Assembly: GCA_965153455.1 (NCBI GenBank)
Contig: OZ234501.1
Coordinates: forward strand, 14,930,855 to 14,994,854
Origin: Sphagnum compactum
Lineage: Eukaryota > Bryophyta > Sphagnopsida > Sphagnales
Direction of reading: 5' to 3'
Length of the DNA stretch: 64,000 nucleotides
Below the pieces are notes generated by a model. That model saw only the letters and a program-made list of their open reading frames with translations, searched no databases and was not told the origin of the DNA. Shown here one piece after another: positions 48,249 through 61,109 of this stretch (positions within the stretch are counted from its first letter, which is position 1; each line of letters opens with the position of its first letter). Made by a program: the position numbers and the translations under genes.

Positions 48249-49001
48249 TATAAAGTCACTTGTTGCGTCCGTCCGTGCGTCTGTGACCACTGGATGCAGA
48301 CCACTGGACGCAGAGAAAAGTGACGGGAAAAAGACCGGGCACCGGTCGACGACCGTAGGATGTCCGTCTGTCGAGGTCCTGAAACCCAGAACCGCCAAGG
48401 TTTGAAAAAGTGTCCCCCCAAATTCGAGGGCCCAAAAACTGTCCTGAGTCCCAAGTCCCAACGCCCTCCGTCCGTCGAGGTCCTGAAACCCAGATCGGGA
48501 CCCGCCTGTCCGTCCATCTGGTCGACGTCCTGAAACCCAGATCCCAAATTGTAAAAGTAAAATAACCACCCAAAAACCTGCCTGGCTCCTCTTTTCCGGG
48601 TTTTCGTGAAACCCGGCAGTTCTGTGATTATGTGGATGATATATTATACGTTTTTAGTTCCGTCCAATTAGGAGGAATGATTTGTGGATGAAATATTAAA
48701 GCTTTTGTAGTTTTGTCCGCTTAGAGTTTTGGATGGATTGATTATGTGGATGAAATATTTATGTATTCGTAAGTTCCGTCTAATGATAAGTTTTGCATGG
48801 TGATTTATTTGGATGAAATATCATGTATTTGTAATTCTGTCCAATTAGGAGTTCTGGATGGATGATTATGCAGGTGAAAATATTACGTATTTATGTATTT
48901 ATATAATTCTATCCACTGAGGGGTTCTGAATGGATGATTATGTGGACTCCCAGTTTTTTCCCAGTGCTGTGTCGTGCCTTGCAGGCGCGGGTTACCACTA
49001 G
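48249..49001 (+). mobile_element. Non-autonomous Helitron 2, head to tail with 1
   Basis: It begins directly after the CTAG of Helitron 1 with TATAAAGTCACTTGTTGCG. It repeats the same interior blocks and ends with the hairpin CGTGCCTTGCAGGCGCG (48,973-48,989), an 8-nt spacer and CTAG at 48,998-49,001 followed by T. The 5' TC is not present in full, so the 5' border is tentative. Confidence 0.7.
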
Positions 49002-49499
49002 TATATATATAAGAGACTTCATTTAAAACTAGTATTTTAGGTTTAATGGTCTAATATTCAAGTTATAATTATATTTGAAATTTATTGTTGCATTATGATA
49101 ACCCTCAACAACTCATGAAAAAAATAAAATCAATAACACAATTGAATGCTTGACATTTTGCGTGACAAATAGTTAATTTAAGAAATATTACTGGAAAAAA
49201 GATGACGTTTAAAAAACTTTACATAATCTTATCTTTTGGGGGAAAAAAATGTTTAAATTTTTTTTTCAAAATTCAAAATTAAACCTAACATTTTATTTTA
49301 AAAACAAAATTGAAACTTGTAATTGTAACTTGTAATCGTATAATCATCGTCACTGGTAGTGCGTAGCAGCTCGGGGCCCAAATTAGTTTATTTATTTATT
49401 TATAAAAAAACAGAGACTTTATTTTAAACGGTATTTTCAGTGTATTTATACAACAGCAGAAGAAACCCAAGACAAATATCAGTTAGTTGGTGGACGTTT

Positions 49500-49900
49500 T
49501 TACTGCGCTCTCAACTGCTCTTCCCCCTTGGTAACTGCCGTGGGGCCTACGCCCAATGCACCAATCAAGACGACCGCCAAATGTAAAAATCGTCCTCTTT
49601 TTTCACTCCGCTTTACCATGGCCTGTCGTCGCATCTCGTCGCGCGGCGTCGTTGCGTGCTCGTCGCGTGCTGTAGTCGCCGCTCGTCGCGCTCTCTCGCT
49701 CTCTGGGCGCTTGTGTTCTCTCTGGCCAAAGCAGCTCACACTTTCTCAGCACTCTCGCAACAGCAGCTGACGTGCTTCCTCTACGCAAGATATCCCTTCA
49801 CTCGCGCGCTGCGTTCTACTCCCTGGAATGTGCCTGAGGTGGGTATTATTTGTGGACTTGAGGTTGCACCCGTTTAGAATAAAAAGGGAGGCAGGGAGGT
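49500..49900 (+). promoter_or_regulatory. CpG-rich probable promoter of the plus AP2-like locus
   Basis: This is the most CpG-dense stretch of the window, with many CGTCGC and GTCGCG motifs at about 49,620-49,690, between AT-rich repeats and the exons to the right. Open frames on both strands reflect composition. Placing a promoter here is an inference from position and composition. Confidence 0.35.
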
Positions 49901-51251
49901 GTGGGGTGTGTGCAAGGGTGCGCAGAAAAACTCGTCTTTGGTAAGACTTCTGAATTCTGTTGGTTAGCTCAATTTTGTTTGCTTGTTTGTTTGTTTGATT
50001 TTTTTTGGGGGGAGGGGAGGGAGAATATATATCTCAAAGTTTGATTGAATGAAATTTCTCCATCGCATTTCTTGTGCAGATAAGATAATCGAGGTACATA
50101 TCTTAGAGCTTCGATGATTGCTGCTGCTGTTGTTTTGAGCCTGTGATCGGAATCCCGGATGCTCTTGTAAACGGCGGCAGTGCTGCAACGACGTAAGGTG
50201 ATCTTAGCTGCCCCACCCATCATATTCTGGAATGAATTTCCACACTAGAGTGAATCAACCCTGTGTGTGTCTCTGTGAGGATGATGGCCTCTCTGTTTGA
50301 GAGCGAGCTAGAAATGCTGCACATGTATCTATCTATCTTTGGTTGCCATTGACATGAATTGCAGCAGTTCTTGTCCAATTCTTCTTGCACATGACACCAT
50401 GGGGTTGAGGGTTTAGATTGTATGGATTCCAATATTTCAGATTCTGCCGAATTTGCAGAAGTCAAGAAGAGTCTGTTTCATTAGGGTTTTTAATTAAGAA
50501 GGCTTTTGCAGCTCATAAGAGTTCTGTGTACAAAGAGGCTTCAGAACCTGAAGAACCTCCTGAAGAGTTTTCAGAATCATAAGAGCTTCATCAGTCTTGT
50601 TAAGGTTTTGCCTCTTTTCCTTTCTTTTATGGCTCTTTCATCTTGTTTCTTTCCTTGGATCATCTCCTTCTCTTGTTGGGTTCTTTTGAGAGAGCTTCCA
50701 GTGTCGTCATGGTTTGAATCTTTCCTATACTAACGGTTGATCTCATGGCAGAAACTATTTGTGTTGATTTCACGTATGACATCTGCCACTATCACCACCA
50801 CCCTCCACTCACTGTACAGGAGCTGATGAGTCTGATGTGGGGATGCAATGTAGCTCGCTGGTCACTACAACCCATACCATGTTGTTGCTGTTGAAGATCA
50901 CTCTGAAACATGTGTGTGACTGTTGCTTGCTGTTTTTCAGAACTGCTCTCTTCCAAGTGCACTTTTCTTTTTCATTTCTTTCAGGGCTTTCATTTCCTCT
51001 TCTTCACTGATCTGTTGTGGGACTGGGTGGGTTGGCTTGCAAGTCCTTGGGGAGACCTAAGCAACCACATTGCCCTTTAAGACCACTATGTTAAAGGTTT
51101 TCCACCATAAACAATGTAATAGCTTTAAAAGGTCCAGGTTTTAGGGTGTAGGGTTTACACGCATTGGTCTTTGTAATTGTGGTTCTGACAGAAGCTCAAT
51201 ACTCGAATCTAGGAATTTCTCACATTGTTCACTTTCTTTTCTTTATTGCAG

Positions 51252-52475
51252 GATGCAACAAGGAATGATGCTGCGCAGAATATGCCCACGGTATCGTCAA
51301 GATACTAAAAGTCATGTTGTCGAATGGAGGCCACCACTATTCAAGAAGAAATTGTCACTGGGCACGTACAAGAAAGAAGAGGATGCTTTGATAGCCTGCG
51401 ATGTCTGCACATTTCACGCTGTGGAGGAGGAGGAGCAGCAGCTGACACATGAACATTTCAACTATCGCTGCTCCCTGGAGTTGTTTGCAACTCAACCACC
51501 CCTCAGTATGAAATTCAGTTCTCTTAAGCCTGATTGTGCTGGAGAACCACTGTCAGTTCAGCAACGAAATCAGGAAGAGAACACGATTATAGATACAGCA
51601 TAACAGGAGGTTTCACTGGACTTGAGCTGCCACACTGGGTCTCTGATGAGAACAAGAATGCTTCAACAAGCCAAACTGATGGGCAACAGGACCACTGCCA
51701 ACAGACTTCCTTGGATTTGATCAACTCTTTCAAAGGAAACAGCATACCTGCAGTGCTAGAGGGTAACACACATGATGCACAGTTCAGTGACAAGGGGGCT
51801 GAGAAAATGCCAGAGGATGCACCCTTAGATCACTTGTATGAGCCTGATTGGTCAGCTTTACCAGATCTTGACATAAGTCAAAAAGTACCCAGAGCTGTCA
51901 AACCAGCACTGCAACCTACCATCTCATGTTACAGGGTACAACTGTGGTGACATGGTCTCAGGAATTAAGAGAGACACCGAACCTGTGCTTTTGAGAACTG
52001 GTACCACCACCCATCCAGCACTTCCACCTGCAATGACAATTACTGCCAATTATGTGGTTGCAAGAGGTGGCAGGCTGGCTGGCTTTGAGCTCACAGTTTT
52101 GGATGACATGAATCGGCATGAAGGTGGTCAGAACTTGCATATAAGCTCTACTCTAGATGATCCCTTCAATAGAAGTGAGGAGAGCATGGAAGCATGTCAT
52201 ATGGTTTGCTGGGAGAGAAGTTGAAGCAGTGGCTACAAGATCAGATACTGAAAGGGAGCTAGCTCTCTGGCACAGTGCTGTAAAAGGCAATCTGTGCCAT
52301 ATTGAAGCTTTGTTTGACAAGTTGGAGAGTCTTGGTATCAATTTTGGTGGTGCTCATGGTGCTTGCGGGCATTTCTGGTTTTTGGTGATGGAATTGAGGA
52401 AGTAGGAGACCTGGACTTCTTCAGGATGATGTTTCATCTACATCTTAGAAAAAGAGGAGATGCATCGCCTTGCTA
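51252..52475 (+). CDS. AP2/ERF-like transcription factor locus
   Basis: After a TTGCAG acceptor, an exon (51,252-51,603) encodes a divergent AP2/ERF-type DNA-binding domain. The block RYRQDTKSHVVEWRPP corresponds to the YRG and WVAEIRPP part, KKKLSLGTYKKEEDALIACD to the WLGTF-EEAA-YD part. The usual tryptophan of WLG is serine. An acidic run (VEEEEQQ) follows. The frame then changes to a serine/glutamine-rich region (51,534-51,950), then 51,952-52,224 with TITANYVVARGGRL, then REVEAVATRSDTEREL, and last FLVFGDGIEEVGDLDFF near 52,370-52,420. Frame changes at the same places in the minus-strand partner suggest unresolved introns, but a decayed gene is also possible. AP2/ERF proteins are nuclear regulators; the target here is unknown. 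The first exon was not found; 50,504-50,608 is a candidate. Confidence 0.42.
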
Positions 52476-52754
52476 GGACCTCCCCACAGCCTGAAGTGGA
52501 CTTGGTCAAAGAAGAACTATATGGCACTGCAACCTCCTCCCCAGCACAATGGGGATTTGATTCTTGAACAATGGGACTTGTGAGAAATGATGTGGAACAG
52601 AGCTTGGACAATAAACCATTTCAAGAGCAAGCAGAGTGAGTTCCATGACAGTGGTATTTTTTTCCCTTCAAATTGTCAGCATGCAATTTTGCTGCATGTC
52701 CGATATTCTAAGTTTTGTATTTAGTGATGGTGTAGAAGAATGAATACCCTTAAG

Positions 52755-53318
52755 GCAAAAGAAGAATTATGAAAACTCAAATATTTCACCATTAAAAACT
52801 ATGATCTTCAATAAATCCTCTAAAAGAAACCAAAATCCTTCAACATATTATAACTTTGTAACTAATAACAAGTTTTTTTCTATGTTTTTCTATTGACTCC
52901 ACAAAAATTTGCTCCACCAGTTGGCTCTCACATTGTTCTGAGCTTCTAATCTATTCTCCTATAATTTCTCTAGTTTTGTAATTTTGGTTGTTAGTACTTT
53001 GGTTGGTTTTGCATTTTTGTGGTCCCCACTAATAGCCAGTAGAACATATTCTATTGGCATTAGAGGATGTAAACCATAGACTAACTAGTAAGGTGTATAA
53101 CTTGTTGCCACCTTGTAAGCAGTCTTGTATGGAAAAAAATTGTGGACAAATGTTCATCCCAATCTATTCTTTTCTCATTGATTAACTTGGTCAATAGTCA
53201 ACCAATGACTTTGTTAGTAGATTTTGCTTGTCCATTTCCCTCTGGATACTATGTTGTTGAACTAACATGCTTCAACAAATATTGTTCTATCAGATGTTTT
53301 ATTGTGTCATTAGTGCTC
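52755..53318 (-). pseudogene. Ty3/Gypsy integrase relic, copy 2
   Basis: The minus strand reads STNDTIKHLIEQYLLKHVSS, then YPEGNGQAKSTNKVIG, LLTKLINEKRIDWDEHL and, after a frameshift, further C-terminal integrase blocks. These match the second half of the catalytic core of plant Gypsy integrases. Stops and frameshifts make it inactive. No long terminal repeat was located. Confidence 0.78.
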
Positions 53319-53319
53319 T

Positions 53320-55205
53320 ACCTCCCCACATAACTTGCATTGTGATGGTGGGCCTCTGTCCATATCCTACTCCCTTCTTTTTTGGTGGTAGTAATCGTCC
53401 CCCTTTTGTTCTAGGCATCACTTGCGAACTGAGAGGGTTGGGACATGTGCAAATTGTTGGATCTGTTTTTGCGAAGGTAAGCAATGGTTATTCTTTCATC
53501 TAACGGTCCAATGGAAGGTAGTTCCATTACTTCTAAACTCCTGCCCCTAGACGGTCGTCTAAGTTTTTCAAGCCTCTTCAATGTTTACCTTATCTCATAT
53601 TCTGAATCTAGTTCTACTGCCTCCACCCCAAAGGCATCTATGAATGTGATTCCCATGGTAGTTATCGTAATGTGAGGTCTCGTGAAATGTAAGTTCTTTT
53701 GGTAACCTTCCATAGTTACCCCATGGTGCATATATCATCCCTTCCTTCATCTCTTCATCTTGAAATTTTAGGATTTTAGTTTGTTTTTGTTTTGTTATTA
53801 TCTTTGCTACTTGCCCTTGAGAGTAGTCAAGTAACAGGTCCTCCTGAGGGTAAAACCCACCTTGTCCTCCCTTTGTCATTTTCTATGTTTGTTTTACAAC
53901 TAAAGAACAGTTATCTCCATCCATTTTTTTATCGAAATTTTCCGGACTTGACCTTGTATCTCTTCATCGTTAGTGATACCAATAGGCGACATTTACCTCT
54001 TGGTCTTCCAAAGGTCTTTCCATTTTTATGGTAGGTATGGAAGCTCCCATAGCTATCGTTTGAAATGGCAACATTTCCTATGTTGTCTTCTTTGGATAAC
54101 TTGCATTCGATGCTTTCAATTCCTTTTCCAAGATTTGTTCCATTTTTTTTTAATTCTTCTTGTTACTACATGATTCATGATTGAAAAACACTTTAGGTTC
54201 TTTGTGAAAGTATGACAAAATTACTTCTCCTATCAAATGTTTAACAATAATTATCTCCCCTTTAACAAACCCCTTGTAGCAAGATTAAGGAATGTGGAGT
54301 TAATGTTTATCTCACAATTCTTGGTTGAGTATTAAATCCTAGGTCCTTTTTTCACTTGTCCAAGGTAGTAATACCTTCCACTCTTTACTTTAATTCCAGT
54401 TATTCTTAGATACTCTCTTTTCAAACACCTTCTCAGTTTTATCTTATAAATTGTCCACTCCTTAGGACGGTACTATTATGTTTGTTAATATTAAGTTTTC
54501 CCTTGTCTACCTTCAAAAACCTTAAAATCATTTTCACAACTTTGGTTTCAACACTAGTCTCATTGTATAAAAAATATTCCAAATATGATCCACGGGATGG
54601 TCACCAAATGTTAAAGGGTGAAATTGTGGCCCTTAATCATTACCTTTCCTCCAAGGGGTAAGACCAAGGGACAAGGTTAACACCTTATTATTTCATGTAA
54701 AGAACTACCCTTGTTCTCTTACTTTATTACAACTACTCAAGTAGTAAGTAAGAGGTCATACAAGTGGAAATGGGGAAGGTAAGGGTATGTTGTCTAAGAC
54801 CAGACTTACCTTTATATCAATTTTCTAATCTGGGGAGTAGAGGGTAGAATGGAGAGAGGGTAAGATGAAAAAGAAGGAGAACTTGAGAATAATTATTCTC
54901 ATTGGGTTTGTAATACCTTCAACATCCTCTAGATATTATCTAAGGGATATGCAGACCTTTCTAACACTATTGTCCCTCCTTTCCCTGTGCCTGCAAATTC
55001 TTTAGTGGCTTTGCCTACCACCTATAGCCCTCGATGTCCCTCCTCTAGATTCTTGCATCTACAACCCATTGTCATACCCCTGCAGCTCCTGTCGATTGCC
55101 TATTGCAGTGCCTTCCAATTTGCAGAAGGTAATTTACAAGTTTGTTACCCTTGATTTCCACCACCATGGAATGGCTGCTACCCTCCTGTGACAACTAGTA
55201 GTTTA
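53320..55205. other. 1.9-kb stretch present only in duplication copy 2
   Basis: In copy 1 the flanking sequences join at ATTAGTGCC/TTAGAGCCTACC (about 34,168). The stretch lies where the upstream part of the retroelement pol gene would be expected, and short minus-strand frames are present (for example 53,595-53,879), but I recognise no reverse transcriptase or RNase H. It is either a deletion in copy 1 or an insertion in copy 2. Confidence 0.6.
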
Positions 55206-56004
55206 AGACTCTAGAGACTACCTAGGAGTGAGCCCCTTTACTCTTTGTCCTAAAAGAAATGTAGAGAAACTAGTTAAAGGAAGCATCCTACTTTTTATCA
55301 CCAAAACAACTCTACCTTCCACACTTAATAGAACATCAATTAACATAAGAAACTCAAGTCTTTCAACCATCTTCCATTAAAATCACACACAAAGTACATA
55401 CTTATTTTTCCATTCCTCTCCTCCACACTCCAAGTGGGAGTTCTCCATCTCCCAAAAATCTTTAATAATCCCTTCCAAATCCTTCCAGTTGTTCTCCTAG
55501 TCCCCCTTTTCCACATATCACACAAGGCTCACATTGACCCCTAGAAATTATGGCCCTTATCTTAATCCTTTCCTAGAAATCTTCTAAATGATTGGGTGGA
55601 TTACCCTCAACCACTCACTAACTCGAACTATTGAATCTCATTAGCTTCACCCCTTGTGTAAAGGATAATAAGTTCACCACTAGTAACTAGTAGTCACTAG
55701 GAGGCCTATGAAACTAATTAATATAAAGATTTCTACCTATTAACAACAAGCTTAGAGAGATTAATGGGGCATCGAGTTGTAGCTGATCAAAACTACTAGT
55801 AATACTATTACATCAGATAGAGAACACGGCACATGGTTTCTTACACGTGTGTGCATATTTACAGCTTTGTGAAAACATATGGAAACTATTTCGGATGTGA
55901 TGCAAAAGGGATTGATGTATGAAAGCTTTTCTAAACTAAGGTTTTCATGCTAGTTTCTGATCTTGCTCTGATGATGCTCAGTTTTCTTGATTGATTATAC
56001 GCAG

Positions 56005-57415
56005 ATGGAATTTCCAAATGCCATTCCTACTCCACAACTATGTGCACATTCTCTCTAATGCTGGTCTTGGAATGGCCATGTTCAGTCTTGGTATGGGGAT
56101 CTTTTGCAATCCAATTATAAATTTGTTCTTCACAAGACTTGGTAACACAATTCATTTGCAAGGATACTTTAGTTTCTAGGCAAATCTAACCAAGAAGATG
56201 AACCCGAGCTCAAAATGTGAGAAAAATTCCATTTTGGGTCATGAAAGTTGAAAGTGGTCTATTAGGGCGACCACTTTCAGCAACACTAGTAAGTCAATTG
56301 GAGTTGGTATGTTGGTTGAGTTCACATGCTTATTTCTAGGAAATCAGTATGCACTAGATGCAATTCAAGTTAATCAGTTTATGTGTTATGGCATGCCTGT
56401 TTATGGGACTACAAGAGAGGCTGATAGTTTGTGGATGGCCATCGGCAATATATGGAATGGTCCTCTTTTTTCTCTTTGGTCCAGGAGCATTTGCAATCGC
56501 TTTGTACTTGGTTGGCCTCATAGGTGTCAACCTCAATGTTGCAATCATGTAGGTAGAGGGAAGGTTGGAGCTCTTGTTACGTTTAGTCCAATTGATGGAT
56601 GTGCAACAACATAACAATAGTGGAATCATCAAGACCACCTTTTTTCTCTAACTGCTAAAACTTTCCAGTACGATGGGGGATCCTCTATTTTCCTCATCGA
56701 AGTTATGTGTGTCATACACCTGAATTTTTGCCTTATCTGGAGTGACATCCTAATTTCTTCTTCACTCATTTGTGGAACCGCAATTGGCATTGCCATGGTT
56801 GTTGATACGACTTTGAACCACCAACTACATTGTCAAGAATTCCTTTATTGCCAAGAGGCTTTTGCTGAACATTGTTCCATTAATGAATATTTCCTGATGT
56901 ATTATTTTTTCTTGGGTGTAAAACATGCACTAATATTTCATAAAGAAAACTTAACAAACTCCATTGTATTCTAGTATTGATATGCAGGAGCATTGCCACA
57001 AGGCATTGCCCCTTTTGTATTTGCAAAGGAGTACAATGTGCATCCTGATATCCTTAGCACATCATAATTACTCTTTTCTTACATCCATCTAAGCTTTGAT
57101 ATTTTGCTACCAAGTTTTGTTCAGAGCAAGCAAATATTACCTCAACCTTCAATGTTTAAATACGGTCTTGGAAAGGGAATGGAATATGAATGGAATGGAC
57201 ATGATTTCATGGGGTGTTTTTATTTTCATTCCATCAAAAGCTAGAACTAAATGCATTAGTGGAACTAGAATATGAGCTAATAAAAAGAAGGTGTCAAGGT
57301 GAATATGCAATCAATCCTAAACAATTTTGTGGTGTTTTGTGTGCTGACAATGATATTTGGGATCTTCATCACCCTAGCAATCACACTCATCTACTATATA
57401 CGTCTTGGCCACTGA
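56005..57415 (+). pseudogene. PIN auxin efflux carrier, last four exons (copy 2, broken)
   Basis: These are the same four exons as at 34,976-36,350: 56,005-56,090, 56,395-56,552, about 56,988-57,063 and about 57,350-57,415. Damage specific to this copy: the exon 2 acceptor GCAG is GCAT, the last codon of exon 2 is TAG instead of CAG, one base is lost at the start of exon 3, the exon 3 donor is lost (CATAA), and the exon 4 acceptor CCAG is absent. Recognisable blocks remain, such as NAGLGMAMFSLG and [12 protein letters not shown]. It is clearly non-functional. Confidence 0.88.
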
Positions 57416-57943
57416 TTGCTTCAGGAACCCAATTTTGGCAGATTCGAAAGTTTGTCCTTTACTCACATATGCCTGGCTACTTGAGTATCTAAGTTTTATA
57501 CTTAAAATGTACAGATAGTTCCTCAATCCAATCTCCATTTGCGCAAACAAAATTATCCCAACTAGCTTACCATTCAGGTAGAAACAACCAAATATTTTTA
57601 GTCTCAACAATCTTCAAGCTTTGTATACTAGTACATCTTCTTTCTCAATCATTATTGCTAGTAATTATATTGTGTGTACTATCTGATTTCATCATGCATG
57701 ATTGCAGTTAAATCATTCAAAACACTCAGCTTGAAATCCACATAGAAGTTCGGTAGCTCAACTTGTGCAATTTGTCTGCAGATAATGTTTGTTGATGTTG
57801 TTAACTTCTTTGGTTTTTCAAATTTGTTTTATGACCATGTCTGCAAAAATAGCAGTTAAATTCTTGCATCAGACTTCCCTGTTAAAATTCGCATGTAAAT
57901 TATGTTCAAGTGTGATTGTGTTGTGTTGTTTAACTTGCTGCAA

Positions 57944-58116
57944 GCCCCAGGAGGAAGAATTACATGGAAGTGCCCACAGGCTGCAGAGATGGGCTTGTGT
58001 TGTCAACCTCAGATTTGTCAACCTTCTTGTCTGGCCCCAATTCTAACGTGGTCACACTCCAATCCAAATTTGCTGGAGTATGTATTTTTTTTTGGACCAA
58101 ATGGTTGTTCTCTCAG
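57944..58116 (+). pseudogene. Class III peroxidase exon relic (copy 2)
   Basis: This is the counterpart of 36,877-37,050. The acceptor CTGCAG has become CTGCAA, and a base is missing after GGAAG, so the frame shifts before PTGCRDG. The block SDLSTFLSGPNSN follows in the shifted frame. Confidence 0.65.
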
Positions 58117-58739
58117 GTAAATATTATCCACGACTCCCCAATACATCTCAATGCAGTAATCTGCAGCTCATTGTAATTTGTGATCGTGTCAACTGAACTC
58201 ATACACAACTGATGGTGCCCAACTGCAAAGGTCTACAAGTTTATGTGTTCTCATTTAGTTCAAGCTCATGCATAAAATTCATGTTATTGGTTGTTCATTA
58301 TTGCAAGTGTGCCCCATAGGATGTGGTGCATTTATGAGTTGACTCTCCCCGACACTAATAGACCCAACTAGTAGACCCAACTTTGGAGTTGAGTGGGTAT
58401 AATATTGTAGAGTTGACCTTCAATGCAGTCCAATAAGTATCTAATAGCAACACAATGTATACTAGTTTGGATAGGCACGTAGTTAAACACTGTCATGCGT
58501 GATTCCATGGTTTCCAATTACAACAAGATCAAAAAACCTACTTGACAAATTTAAAGCATAGAGGCTAGTGAAATAGTGTAAGATAGAGGATAGTTTCAAA
58601 TCTGTTTTATATTGTCTATGATAGAAACTAGTGGGATTCCTCTTTGCACAGATACATTTAGCTAGATTCCCCTTCCTGGAAATATTTAGCCCAATAGGCC
58701 TTTGTGGAAAAATTTAGATCAATTCCCTTTGTAAGTGGA

Positions 58740-60980
58740 TTTGTGACAAAATTTTAACTTTAGGGTTTGGATGTGAATGGGGAGAAGTCTTGGGGTTATA
58801 AGGAAGAATGTTTTCTCATGTTTTCAGTTGGGAGTGTTTACACACGACGACAATGGAGACGATAATGGAGACAAGGAAAACGAGTGATGGAGATGTGGTG
58901 TTGTTTATGGCTTTTATGTTTTTATGTTGTTTTCTTTTATTTGGGATGAGTGAGCAAGAGTGGATATTATTGGACATTGGCTAAATGCAAGGCAAGGGAG
59001 TTGTCAAGCAATGGGGAGTCGGTAGAATTCTTGTTGTGGAGCTGGAAGAAAGAAGAACAGGAACGCAGATAAGTGGGGGATGCAAAGGAGAAAAAAAAGG
59101 AGGAAAAATGTTAGATTTTTGGGCTGTAACAGAAGTATTGAATAATCCGTTGCACCATGTACTTCGATAGACAAGAATTTTGTCTAAGAGGTGGATTTGA
59201 AGGTTGATGACGAGGGGGATGATGAAGATCTTAGGGTCTCAAGAATGGTCTATAATCTTCTCAATGTGTGTGTGTCGGGTCGATTTGTGTGTGAATGTTG
59301 TTGATTTGCATATCATGAAAGAGCACCCTAATTACTGGGAACTCTGAAGAACAGTCACATTGCATCAAATTTTACAAGGTGGATCATGAAAGGGGGATGT
59401 GGTTCTTTGTAAAACTTGTGAAGCAGTCAATGGGGAGTTGAAGTGCGCTGTTTTTTTTTTTTTTTGTATTGTCAATTGAAGGGTGGTGTTATGAATACCG
59501 GTTTATGCAATCTATTTGGACTTAGGGGTTTATATTACAAAGTGTAACCTGGTACTTGGGTTCTTCTTGAAATTTAGTTTTGGGGGTTTATGCGGTCTAA
59601 AGTAATTGAGAAGAGTAGGAAGGCCAATGGGCTCAAGAGAGAGAGATCGGAGAGATCTGACCCTTGAGGGACCTAAGCCTTTCATTATTGATGATAATAA
59701 GAATTTAGGTGATTTTTGGCTCACAGCCAGTGGGTAATTTTGAGATAACTTCTACCATTTAATATATGTGTTCCTTTTTTTGATAATTGTGTGCCCAAGT
59801 TTTTGATATCAAAACAAGTCAACTTAGGTACACAATCTATGAATTGAGGTCAGCAATATGTGTAGTGATAAGTTTTATGCCTCAAGAAGCCATGTCTAGT
59901 TCTGATTCTGACAATTTGTTATTGATTTTCAGGCAATCCATGATCAGTAAATAGTTAGATTTAACAACCTTTCTAATCAACCATTTCCTCAAGTTAGACT
60001 AGTGGTTTTAAGGTTGGTTGGATTTGGGGTGGTGATTGTGGTAGGATTCAACCCTGCAAAAGCACAAGTTGGAGATATTGTCATCAAAATCACACATAAT
60101 GGGTGTGTGTTTAAGGTGAAAGTGTGGGTGAAAGCACATGATGGAGTAAGCGGCTAGTGCACAAGTGCAGAGTTGCAACAATAGTTCCATTTCACCTTGT
60201 ACCTCGCATAGATCTCCTCACATTGCGTCAAATAGAACCAAAGAAATTCTTAGGGTTGGAGATATGTGGATATTTCTTTTTGCGACATCTCTTGATCACT
60301 TCACTAGATTTCTCATACCCAAAATTGAGGTCTTGTTCCAAGTAGGTGACAAGATTCTCAAAGTCAAAACATCGGGTCTATCATCATGATTGGTGTGATG
60401 GAAGCTTTGGCAGAATGTTGAATTTTAGCAATTGTGGCAACTAAAGAGCTCAAATGAGCAAACTTTCTCATTTTTGCCAAAACAATTTCAAGATCTTGTT
60501 CCAATAGTTGAAGGAGTGTAGCAGGAGTTCTTTGAATAGAAAAATGCAGGATAGAATTTAAGTTCTACTTAGGAAAAAATCATGAATTTAAAAAACGCAA
60601 TGGGAGTCCTATCCTTTAATGAGATTGTATTTCCCAAGAGCATAGTGTGGGATCTATAGTTACTAGATTAATGGATTTGCATTAGTAACCTTAGTTAAAC
60701 TTTGTCCTCAAATTTTTGAGAGTTGAAACTTCGCTATCAGAATGATTCTGAATTCTTCATGAAGGTGGCAACTTAGATGAAGGCCAGATGTGGGAACAGA
60801 CTTGTCATGCAGTGTTTTTCTCTTGTTAACTGTTAATACTTGCACATTGGATGAAGTAGAGGTATGGTTGTTTGATGTGGTGACATGAACAAGATTTCAA
60901 GCACAAATACCACACCTAAACCCTTATCTTTTAATCATGTAATGACAACATAGATTGGAGTATTATTTGTACTAAGTAAA
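58740..60980. other. Intergenic, no gene identified
   Basis: After the duplication ends, frames at 58,985-59,170 and 60,157-60,389 are open for about 60-75 codons but have no recognisable domain or paired exon. A run of T lies near 59,452-59,465. Nothing else can be supported. Confidence 0.4.
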
Positions 60981-60983
60981 CCC

Positions 60984-60999
60984 GGGGGGGGGGGGGGGG
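60984..60999. repeat. Run of 16 G
   Basis: A homopolymer of 16 G preceded by CCC. With the 25-C and 14-G runs it is one of three long G/C homopolymers in an otherwise AT-rich window. Confidence 0.9.
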
Positions 61000-61109
61000 C
61001 AATGAATTAGTAAGGCTTGGGATCATGATAATTTTACACTTGCAAAGATTTTTTTTAGTTAATTGGTCCAAACAATTTTCATCATTTGACCTAAATTCAG
61101 CAAATCACA

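Larger units (their letters stand above)
52748..58735. repeat. Segmental duplication, copy 2
   Basis: This is the partner of 33,588-37,700 in the same orientation. It is about 1.9 kb longer because of sequence at 53,320-55,205 that copy 1 lacks. It starts 270 bp after the end of the plus AP2-like locus. Confidence 0.9.

Noticed and set aside
49500-49790. Open frames of about 60-80 codons on both strands
   Set aside because: The frames are arginine/serine-rich products of CpG-dense sequence and do not match the minus-strand AP2-like locus; kept only as a possible promoter.
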